Positions 1 through 4,108 of a DNA stretch of 5,602 nt are shown in pieces. This stretch comes from DASSFZ01 sp036514635. GTDB lineage: Bacteria > Chloroflexota > Anaerolineae > Fen-1058. Below the pieces are notes generated by a model. That model made no database searches. It was not told the origin of the DNA and was given only the letters and a program-made list of their open reading frames with translations. The stretch lies in contig DATBWU010000240.1 in NCBI GenBank assembly GCA_036514635.1, positions 1-5,602 of the forward strand, read 5' to 3'. A program made the translations under genes and the position numbers. Numbering within the stretch: position 1 is the first letter of the stretch; each line of letters opens with the position of its first letter.

Positions 1-641
1 GTGTCGGTGAGCGTTGGCGTATGAGTCGGCGCGGCGATAGCGTGACTTCCTAGCCCGCTGAAGGTGTCTGTGGCGAATCCATCCCATTCGATTGAGGGGT
101 CAAACGCATCGCTGCCGTTCGTATCGCCAGATGCGATCGTCGATTTGCGGCGTAGTGTGTTGTCCTCCGTGCTCGTCAGACCGCTGCCCCACTCGGCGCC
201 CGGGTCGAAACCGATCTGGCCGATCACGTCGAGGAGTGTGCCGCTCGACCCGCCTTTGCGCAGGACGACGGCATCATCGCCGTTGAACCAACTGGCGCTG
301 CTGGTCTGGCCTGCTTGATTCAGGATCGTTAATGTGGCGCTGATGTGAGCCAGGACGAACACATCGCCATCGGCAACCGCGCCGGTTAGCGCAATCGTCG
401 TGTTGGGCGTCACGTTGCCGTTGAAGTACATCTGCACGATGTAGCCGTCAGCCGCGAGGTCAACCGCCGCCCCCGTACCGTTGTAAATCTCCAGCGCCTT
501 GTTGTTGCTGCTGCCTTCGATGTACTCCGAAAAGAACAGGTCTGAAGATGCCCTGGCGATGGGCGCGGCGAAAACCAGGCTCAGGTAGGCCAGGCCGGCG
601 ATCAGGACGATACCGGTCGAGCGACGCAAAGTCGCACTCAT
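1..641 (-). CDS. Secreted lamin-tail-domain (LTD) protein, 5' part only (gene continues past the left edge)
   Basis: I translated this frame by hand: 213 codons are open from the ATG at 641 to the window edge, with no stop. Residues 1-31 form a signal peptide: Arg6-Arg7, a hydrophobic core at about 11-26, and an Ala-Arg-Ala site at 29-31. The mature protein starts with a typical LTD opening (DLFFSEYIEGSSNNKALEIYN, split here as residues 34-43 and 44-54) and continues as a beta-rich, Gly/Asp-rich domain. It ends with the pattern FDPSIEW...DTFSGLGSH (180-200), which is usual at the end of this domain type in extracellular nucleases of the ExeM/NucH kind and in other secreted proteins. Residues 204-212 (APTHTPTLT) look like the start of a Thr/Pro linker, so more domains probably follow. 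An AGGAG Shine-Dalgarno lies at 650-654, 8 nt from the ATG. The product is exported; whether it is an enzyme cannot be told from this part. The LTD call is confident, the nuclease idea is speculative. Confidence 0.85.
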   Translation of the reverse strand, partial: MSATLRRSTGIVLIAGLAYLSLVFAAPIARASSDLFFSEYIEGSSNNKALEIYNGTGAAVDLAADGYIVQMYFNGNVTPNTTIALTGAVADGDVFVLAHISATLTILNQAGQTSSASWFNGDDAVVLRKGGSSGTLLDVIGQIGFDPGAEWGSGLTSTEDNTLRRKSTIASGDTNGSDAFDPSIEWDGFATDTFSGLGSHAIAAPTHTPTLTD

Positions 642-688
642 GGTTTTGGCTCCTATGTGATTGTGGACTGCAACGACGTACACGAAAA

Positions 689-748
689 GTGCCCGCTGTA
701 GCGCGGCACACTCAAGCACGAAGATCGCCGGTGCAGCGCAGGCGATCT
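689..748 (-). other. Two stem-loops in the leader of the LTD gene
   Basis: Arms AGATCGCC at 722-729 and GGCGATCT at 741-748 pair perfectly over 8 bp with an 11-nt loop. Next to it, GTGCC at 689-693 pairs with GGCAC at 705-709, and an inner CGC/GCG pair closes a TGTA loop with one bulged base. Both lie between the predicted promoter and the start codon, so they would be in the 5' untranslated RNA. I do not recognise a known riboswitch. They may simply stabilise the mRNA. Confidence 0.4.
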
Positions 749-830
749 GTGGGACAGCGATGTGAGAATGTTGCGGCTAAGTTGACGGTGGTACGGCGAC
801 GAGGTTGTAGAGGATTGTTGTACCGCGCTC

Positions 831-860
831 AGAATAGCACGGTTCGCGACCGTAAGTCAA
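831..860 (-). promoter_or_regulatory. Probable sigma-70-type promoter for the LTD gene
   Basis: On the minus strand TTGACT (860-855) is followed after 18 nt by TATTCT (836-831). The -35 matches the consensus at 5 of 6 positions and the -10 at 4 of 6. The start would be near 824, giving a leader of about 180 nt before the ATG at 641. The spacer contains short inverted arms (ACGGT/ACCGT around CGCG) that could be an operator, but this is only a pattern. Confidence 0.4.
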
Positions 861-936
861 TGTGAGTCGCGTTTGACTAATCGATTCCTGTTTTATCCAC
901 CGCTGTCAACGACGCAGACGGCGAACAACCTCAGCC

Positions 937-988
937 AGTCGGCTTCAGCCGACTTTCAGGTAATCAGCCGGGAAGTTCACTTCCCGGC
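937..988. repeat. Pair of hairpins with TTCA loops (REP-like)
   Basis: AGTCGGC (937-943) and GCCGACT (948-954) enclose TTCA. Twelve bases on, GCCGGGAAG (967-975) and CTTCCCGGC (980-988) enclose another TTCA. Two unrelated stems with the same tetraloop placed in tandem look like a REP/BIME-type unit. No T-run follows on either strand, so an intrinsic terminator is unlikely, although the hairpins lie between two genes of the same strand. Confidence 0.5.
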
Positions 989-1048
989 GACGCCGTGTGA
1001 ACACTTACCCGCGCGCAGCCCTGACGCCAAAAGCCGTTACGCTACAGG

Positions 1049-1142
1049 GTAAGTGATGTTTACCGCAGAGGACGCAGAGATTTTCCGCGAAATCCGGCTC
1101 GGCGCACTCTGCGCTCTCGCGGTGAACCCCGCTATCACTTAC
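1049..1142. repeat. 94-bp palindromic element with 9-bp terminal inverted repeats and CGCAGAG arms
   Basis: The ends GTAAGTGAT (1049-1057) and ATCACTTAC (1134-1142) are perfect inverted repeats. Inside, ACCGCAGAGGACGCAGAG (1062-1079) faces CTCTGCGCTCTCGCGGT (1107-1123), whose reverse complement begins ACCGCGAGAGCGCAGAG, an imperfect match. The architecture (short perfect ends, then arms built of roughly 9-bp CGCARAG units) is the same as that of the element at 2380-2493. A further copy of the end motif (ACTTACCC at 1003-1010, facing GGGTAAGT at 1047-1054) suggests nesting or decay. It has no coding capacity; it resembles a MITE-like non-autonomous repeat. Confidence 0.55.
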
Positions 1143-1271
1143 TGAGAGCATTCGGTCATGCGTGGGCACTGCCCGGTGACACACGCCTGCGGCGGGTGCA
1201 GTGCTCCCGTGAATCACCGGGCTGAAAAAGCGAAGCCTGCTTCAGCCGGATTTATCCAGCTTTTAATATCA

Positions 1272-1293
1272 GCCCGACGATTTATCGTCGGGC
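1272..1293. repeat. Hairpin downstream of atpF (9-bp stem, TTTA loop)
   Basis: GCCCGACGA (1272-1280) and TCGTCGGGC (1285-1293) are perfectly complementary around TTTA. In the atp transcript this folds about 57 nt after the atpF stop. The RNA that follows has no run of U, so if it ends transcription it is not a classical intrinsic terminator. It could also be a repeat of the same class as the hairpins at 937-988. Confidence 0.45.
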
Positions 1294-1344
1294 GCAAAGT
1301 TTTCCCCTGTTTTCTTTGCGTCCTCTGCGTTCTTTGCGGTTGAA
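1292..1344. repeat. CGCAAAG-type repeat arm just after the atpF stop
   Basis: On the minus strand, from 1340 downwards, it reads ACCGCAAAG, AACGCAGAG, GACGCAAAG: three 9-nt units like those in the elements at 1049-1142 and 2380-2493. A short opposite arm is present, since CTTTGCGC at 1299-1292 can pair with GCAAAG/CGCAAAG at 1320-1314 around an A/G-rich loop. It looks like a partial or decayed copy of that family lying 6 nt from the atpF stop. Confidence 0.45.
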
Positions 1345-1349
1345 GCCCT

Positions 1350-2078
1350 TTACCCCAGGCTTTGCCGCAACGCTTCCAATCGACCTGCCACCGACCCATC
1401 GACGATGCGATCTCCGGCGCGAATGACCAGCCCGCCGAGGATTTTCGGCTCGACGCGGAACTCAATCTCTGACGCGCCGCGCCCGCCCAAGTCGCCCTTG
1501 ATCGAGGCTTGCTCGCTGTCGGTGAGCGGCAGTGCGCTGGTGACGACAACCTTGCCGGGCAGGTTGCCCGCTTCGGCCACGACGACCTTGCCCGACTTGA
1601 CGCCGCTGAAGAACTCGTCGATCAGCGCCCGCTGGCGCTGCTCGTCGAGCGCCGCGCCGATGACCTTGTTCGCCGCCGCGATCGACAGCGCCGCCACCTG
1701 CGAGCGAAGGTCGGCCAGGATGCGATTGCGCTCGGTTTCCGCCTCTTCCCGTGCTTGCGCCTTGAGACGCTCGACGTCCTCGTTCGCCTTAGCCTCAATC
1801 GCGGCGGCTTGCTTCTCGGCATTCGCCGTCATCTCAGCGACAAGCCTCTGGCCCTCCAGGCGGGCTTGATCGAGCCTGGCCTGATAGTCCTTCTCGGTAT
1901 TGGCCAGTCGCTCTTCCGCTTTGCGCGCGTCGTCCAATCCTTTGGCGATGCGCTCTTTGCGCTGCTCCAAGACGTTGAGCAGCGGCTTGAACACGACGGT
2001 GCGGAGAATCAACAAGAGAATGATGAAGTTGATGATTTGTGCCAGCAGGATGCCGGGCACGATTCCAAGTGGTAACAC
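1350..2078 (-). CDS. atpF: ATP synthase F0 subunit b fused to the C-terminal domain of subunit delta
   Basis: Peripheral stalk subunit of the F-type ATP synthase, 242 residues against about 155-170 for a plain b subunit. Residues 9-28 are the single membrane helix, followed by the usual FKPLL segment (30-34). Residues 35-120 are a highly charged coiled coil, and 122-160 match the C-terminal end of b (DLRSQVAALSIAAANKVIG...). After a short linker, residues 175-242 match the C-terminal domain of delta (AtpH): VVVTSALPLT (177-186), then GGLVIRAGDRIVDGSVAGRLEALR (215-238). The delta N-terminal six-helix domain (about 105 residues, binds the alpha N-termini) is absent. The start is GTG at 2078 with GGGAGG at 2085-2090, 6 nt away; the gap to atpE is 29 nt. 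Mycobacteria have a b-delta fusion, but that one keeps full-length delta. Both domain calls are confident; the meaning of the missing domain is inference. Confidence 0.92.
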   Translation of the reverse strand: MLPLGIVPGILLAQIINFIILLLILRTVVFKPLLNVLEQRKERIAKGLDDARKAEERLANTEKDYQARLDQARLEGQRLVAEMTANAEKQAAAIEAKANEDVERLKAQAREEAETERNRILADLRSQVAALSIAAANKVIGAALDEQRQRALIDEFFSGVKSGKVVVAEAGNLPGKVVVTSALPLTDSEQASIKGDLGGRGASEIEFRVEPKILGGLVIRAGDRIVDGSVAGRLEALRQSLG

Positions 2079-2084
2079 TTAAGG

Positions 2085-2090
2085 CCTCCC
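2085..2090 (-). promoter_or_regulatory. Shine-Dalgarno GGGAGG that sets the GTG start of atpF
   Basis: GGGAGG lies 6 nt upstream of GTG 2078. The resulting protein opens directly with the expected short tail and membrane helix of a b subunit, which supports this non-ATG start. Confidence 0.7.
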
Positions 2091-2107
2091 GTGTGTTCGA
2101 TACCCTG

Positions 2108-2350
2108 CTACCGAATCACGAACAACAAGATCAGTGAGACCACCAGGCAATAAATGGCGACGGCTTCGGCGAAGGCCACGCCCAGGATCATGTTCGTCTG
2201 GATCAGCGAGGCCGCGTCCGGGTTGCGACCCATGGCCTGCACCGCGCCTCCCACCGATAGTCCAATGCCGATGCCCGCGCCAATGGTTCCAATCATGGCT
2301 AGCCCCGCGCCGAGAAGTCTTGCCAGAGCAGTGGCTGTTGCAATATCCAC
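2108..2350 (-). CDS. atpE: ATP synthase F0 subunit c (proteolipid, proton type)
   Basis: 80 residues, the usual size for a c subunit: a two-helix hairpin that assembles into the rotor ring. Helix 1 carries the ring-packing pattern GAGIGIG (24-30). The polar loop has the conserved Arg42-Asn43-Pro44 that contacts gamma/epsilon. Helix 2 has the ion-binding carboxylate Glu62 in GVAFAEAVAIY. The sodium ligands of Ilyobacter-type rings are missing: Ile29 stands where Gln is found and Ala63 follows the Glu instead of Ser/Thr, so protons are the likely coupling ion. It starts with GTG at 2350 behind a very good AGGAGG (2359-2364, 8 nt spacing). It is separated from atpB by 159 nt filled mostly by a palindromic element, and from atpF by 29 nt. 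Confidence 0.96.
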   Translation of the reverse strand: MDIATATALARLLGAGLAMIGTIGAGIGIGLSVGGAVQAMGRNPDAASLIQTNMILGVAFAEAVAIYCLVVSLILLFVIR

Positions 2351-2358
2351 GTTCCTCT

Positions 2359-2364
2359 CCTCCT
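2359..2364 (-). promoter_or_regulatory. Strong Shine-Dalgarno AGGAGG of atpE
   Basis: A perfect AGGAGG 8 nt before GTG 2350, continued by AGAGG closer to the start. This is the strongest ribosome site in the cluster, which fits the need for many c subunits per complex and offsets the GTG start. Confidence 0.75.
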
Positions 2365-2379
2365 GATAAGGATTCCGTT

Positions 2380-2493
2380 TAGGATTTACGCACTTGGAAG
2401 TTTTTTCACCGCAAAGAGCGCAAAGGACACAAAGGAAACCTTAGATTTCTTTGCGCTCTTTGCGTCCTTTGCGGTTCAACTGCGTAAATCCTA
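2380..2493. repeat. 114-bp inverted-repeat (MITE-like) element between atpB and atpE
   Basis: Perfect 13-bp terminal inverted repeats TAGGATTTACGCA (2380-2392) and TGCGTAAATCCTA (2481-2493) enclose two internal arms of 27 nt (2408-2434 and 2449-2475). The arms pair at 22 of 27 positions and are built from 9-nt CGCAAAG units; the loop is 14 nt. There is no open frame with a protein-like product. It fills most of the 159-nt gap inside an operon and would fold as a long hairpin in the atp mRNA, so it may affect RNA processing or relative expression of a and c. It ends 16 nt from the atpB stop and leaves the atpE ribosome site free. A non-autonomous mobile repeat is the best reading; no transposase is present in the window. 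Confidence 0.7.
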
Positions 2494-2509
2494 CCGTTAT
2501 TGAATGACA

Positions 2510-3685
2510 TCAATGTGCCGCTTCTTCGTGTTCGCCGTGCACCTGAGCGGCGACGTTCATGAACACGAAGGTCAGCATCATAAACACGTAAGCCTGGATC
2601 AGGCCCACGAAGACTTCCAAGAGCAGCGCGGCCACCGGGCCGACGTATGGAATCAGGCTCGACACGACGAAAATCAGCACCGTGCCGGCGAAGATGTTGC
2701 CGAAAAGACGGAAGGTGAACGAGATGATCTTGACGACCTCGCTCAGACCTTCCAACAGGCTGGCGAAGAAATCGACCGCGCCGAAAATCTTGCCCGCGCC
2801 TTCCCGGCGGAAGCCGCTGATGTTGAAGAACTTGCCCAGGTAGCGCCGGATGCCGATCAGCACGGCGCGCACTCCCTTTTGGCCGCGCGGCATGTGGTTG
2901 ATCACGCCGTACACCTGGGTCGCCGAGACAGCGACCAGCGCCAGCGCCAGCGTGACGTTGATGTCCGTCGACGGCGTGCGCACCGTCGGCACGACGACCC
3001 AGCCCCGATCGGCTTCGTGCGCGCTCTCCCCTTCACTCTGGGTCGATGCGGGGATCGGCTCCCGGCAACCGGCCTGGACACGAGCCTGCTTCTCGGCGTC
3101 CGTCAGCCGATCGTACACATCCTGCGTAATCACCGGGCAGCGCGGATTGAGAAACACAATCGGCGAGCCTTCCGGCGTCGATTTGTCTAGCTCGTAACCT
3201 TGCGCAGCGCCCTCGGCCGGATGAACGGAGCCGACGCTTTCTACGCCGGGAATCAGTTCGGTGTAGTTGATGAAAAACACGAAGAGGAAAATCGTCGCGC
3301 CGATCGGGAAAATCTTGGCGGCGTTCTTGCCCGCGACCTGCTCGGCCTGGTTGTACAGGATTTCGATCATCGATTCGAGGAAATTCTGGAGGCCCGTGGG
3401 AACCAGCTTGGGGCGGCGGGCGACGATCCAGAACAGGCCGATCAAAACCACGTCGACGATCAGAGTGCCGATCAGCGCGTTGCTGATCCCGAACCCGCCC
3501 TCACAACCATGCGCCAGATCGCCGCCGAGGCAGGCCACCGGTTCAGCCTCGACCGTCACGTTCGGCAATACGGTCGGCACGAGCTGGGGGAGTCCCGGAA
3601 TATTGAAGAGCGCTGTGCCGCCACACAAGAACAGCACAACGGCAATGATGATGACCCGCGTGGTCAATTTACGGAGTGCGGTCAT
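2510..3685 (-). CDS. atpB: ATP synthase F0 subunit a, with a large extracytoplasmic insertion
   Basis: Stator half-channel subunit that carries protons to and from the c ring. 391 residues from the ATG at 3685, against about 240-300 usually. Key region: SFTFRLFGNIFAG (322-334), with the essential Arg326 (E. coli Arg210), and Gln364 in GLIQAYVFMMLT (E. coli Gln252). TPSTDINVTLALAL (237-250) is the conserved start of the next helix. Membrane segments: about 11-27 (extra N-terminal helix), 69-89, 126-142, 240-262, 305-340 and 345-380. Between the third and fourth lies a hydrophilic stretch of about 90 residues (147-238) where relatives have a short loop; it holds Cys183 and Cys207. Cys52 and Cys61 sit in the first outer loop. 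The start is chosen because the longer frame to 3769 adds 28 non-conserved residues inside atpZ; GGAGG precedes ATG 3685 by 12 nt. It overlaps atpZ by 17 nt, suggesting coupled translation. Confidence 0.95.
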   Translation of the reverse strand: MTALRKLTTRVIIIAVVLFLCGGTALFNIPGLPQLVPTVLPNVTVEAEPVACLGGDLAHGCEGGFGISNALIGTLIVDVVLIGLFWIVARRPKLVPTGLQNFLESMIEILYNQAEQVAGKNAAKIFPIGATIFLFVFFINYTELIPGVESVGSVHPAEGAAQGYELDKSTPEGSPIVFLNPRCPVITQDVYDRLTDAEKQARVQAGCREPIPASTQSEGESAHEADRGWVVVPTVRTPSTDINVTLALALVAVSATQVYGVINHMPRGQKGVRAVLIGIRRYLGKFFNISGFRREGAGKIFGAVDFFASLLEGLSEVVKIISFTFRLFGNIFAGTVLIFVVSSLIPYVGPVAALLLEVFVGLIQAYVFMMLTFVFMNVAAQVHGEHEEAAH

Positions 3686-3971
3686 GCTGAGGTGTATCCT
3701 CCCCTGAACGTTCGCGCGCCGTGGCTTTCCGGGCTGCGCGAAGCGCGAATCGGTAAATAGCGTACACACTCACCGGCGCACTCACCAGCAGAAGCGCCAA
3801 CGTGAGCAGGGGTCGCGTCTGCAATAGCCCATCTAACCCAAGCCCCAACACCAGCGCCCCGATGACGATCCCCGCGCCCAGGCAGCCCGCTTGCAGGCCA
3901 ATCGCGCTGCCCTGCGCCAGACCTTTGCTGACGGACGTCCACGGGGTCGGTTCAGGCTTGTTCTCGCGCAT
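3669..3971 (-). CDS. atpZ: AtpZ/AtpI-like small membrane protein of the ATP synthase operon
   Basis: 100 residues in the first position of the F0 cluster. A short polar N-terminus is followed by membrane helix 1 (about 23-46), the family-like turn GLGLDGLLQTRP (43-54, fitting a G..LD..L.T.P pattern), helix 2 (about 56-76) ending in YAIYR (70-74), and a charged C-terminal tail. Proteins of this ATPase_gene1 type are accessory: in other bacteria AtpI/AtpZ help assemble the c ring, and Mg2+/Ca2+ transport has been reported. ATG 3971 is preferred over ATG 4028 because the extra 19 residues lack family character and would be translated from the predicted leader hairpin and promoter. No clear Shine-Dalgarno is visible before ATG 3971. 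The stop overlaps the start of atpB by 17 nt. Family-level assignment is good; the choice between the names atpI and atpZ is less sure. Confidence 0.8.
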   Translation of the reverse strand: MRENKPEPTPWTSVSKGLAQGSAIGLQAGCLGAGIVIGALVLGLGLDGLLQTRPLLTLALLLVSAPVSVYAIYRFALRAARKATARERSGEDTPQHDRTP

Positions 3972-3984
3972 CGAGACAACACGA

Positions 3985-4008
3985 CGCGCCCTCAATTGAG
4001 GGGGCGCG
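3985..4008 (-). promoter_or_regulatory. Stem-loop at the predicted 5' end of the atp mRNA
   Basis: CCCTCAATTGAGGG (3989-4002) is a perfect 14-bp palindrome. CGCG on both sides (3985-3988 and 4005-4008) extends the stem with a 2-nt bulge. With transcription starting near 4012, the structure would begin about 5 nt into the mRNA and take up most of the 41-nt leader. It may protect the RNA end or, as DNA, be a dimeric operator site. Confidence 0.45.
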
Positions 4009-4018
4009 CTCTGGCGCA

Positions 4019-4047
4019 AATGTAGCACACTCGATCCGATTCGTCAA
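4019..4047 (-). promoter_or_regulatory. Sigma-70-type promoter of the F0 (atpZ-B-E-F) cluster
   Basis: TTGACG (4047-4042; 5 of 6 to TTGACA), a 17-nt spacer, then TACATT (4024-4019; 4 of 6 to TATAAT), preceded by TGC as in extended -10 promoters. The start would lie near 4012, 41 nt before ATG 3971. Its place after the hairpin behind nuoN suggests that the atp genes are transcribed separately from the nuo operon. Confidence 0.6.
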
Positions 4048-4073
4048 TGTGCCAAACGGAACGAACAACGATC

Positions 4074-4106
4074 AGGTGACCGGCACTTCTGAAGTGCCGG
4101 TCACCT
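4074..4106 (-). terminator. Strong hairpin directly after nuoN (possible terminator or REP-like repeat)
   Basis: AGGTGACCGGCACTTC (4074-4089) and GAAGTGCCGGTCACCT (4091-4106) are perfect complements around one base, giving a realistic stem of 14 bp with a 5-nt loop. It begins 2 nt after the nuoN stop codon. The following minus-strand RNA (GAUCGUUGUUCGUU) is only moderately U-rich, so termination is plausible but not canonical. The perfect symmetry also fits a mobile intergenic repeat that serves as a 3' end stabiliser. Confidence 0.5.
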
Positions 4107-4108
4107 CA

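Larger units (their letters stand above)
642..1349. other. Non-coding, hairpin-rich intergenic region between atpF and the LTD gene
   Basis: About 700 bp with no convincing gene on either strand. Short open frames here translate to Arg-, Ser- and Cys-rich peptides without recognisable motifs, and several cross inverted repeats. What it does hold is the promoter and structured leader of the LTD gene (689-860), a pair of TTCA-loop hairpins (937-988), a palindromic element with 9-bp ends (1049-1142), decayed hairpins at 1220-1247, a 9-bp-stem hairpin (1272-1293), and a CGCAAAG-type repeat arm against the atpF stop (1292-1344). I see no tRNA or rRNA. It looks like a landing zone for small non-coding repeats. 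Confidence 0.6.

Noticed and set aside
64..318. Plus-strand open frames near the left edge
   Set aside because: They lie opposite the LTD gene, which has a signal peptide, ribosome site and a recognisable domain.
937..1344. CRISPR array or tRNA in the repeat-rich intergenic region
   Set aside because: The repeats are inverted and irregularly spaced, with no constant repeat/spacer unit, and no cloverleaf can be drawn.
1005..1549. Minus-strand open frames in the intergenic region, one running into atpF
   Set aside because: They cross inverted repeats, lack protein-like composition, and the overlapping part is an alternative frame of atpF.
1350..2350. A sodium-translocating N-ATPase, suggested by the lack of a separate delta gene
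   Set aside because: The c subunit has Ile29 and Ala63 instead of sodium ligands, the N-ATPase order (beta and epsilon genes in front, AtpR) is not seen, and b carries a delta domain.
2504..3190. Long plus-strand open frame opposite atpB (and similar ones at 1509-2075, 3200-3760 and 4751-5164)
   Set aside because: Asp/His/Arg/Gln-rich translations typical of the antisense of membrane or coiled-coil genes in GC-rich DNA; no ribosome site or domain.
3686..3769. Longer N-terminus of AtpB starting at ATG 3769
   Set aside because: The 28 extra residues lack any a-subunit character and lie within atpZ in another frame, and a usable GGAGG precedes ATG 3685.
3972..4028. Longer N-terminus of the AtpZ-like protein starting at ATG 4028
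   Set aside because: It would cover the predicted promoter and mRNA 5' end, and the 19 residues are an Arg/Gln-rich run translated largely from a palindrome.
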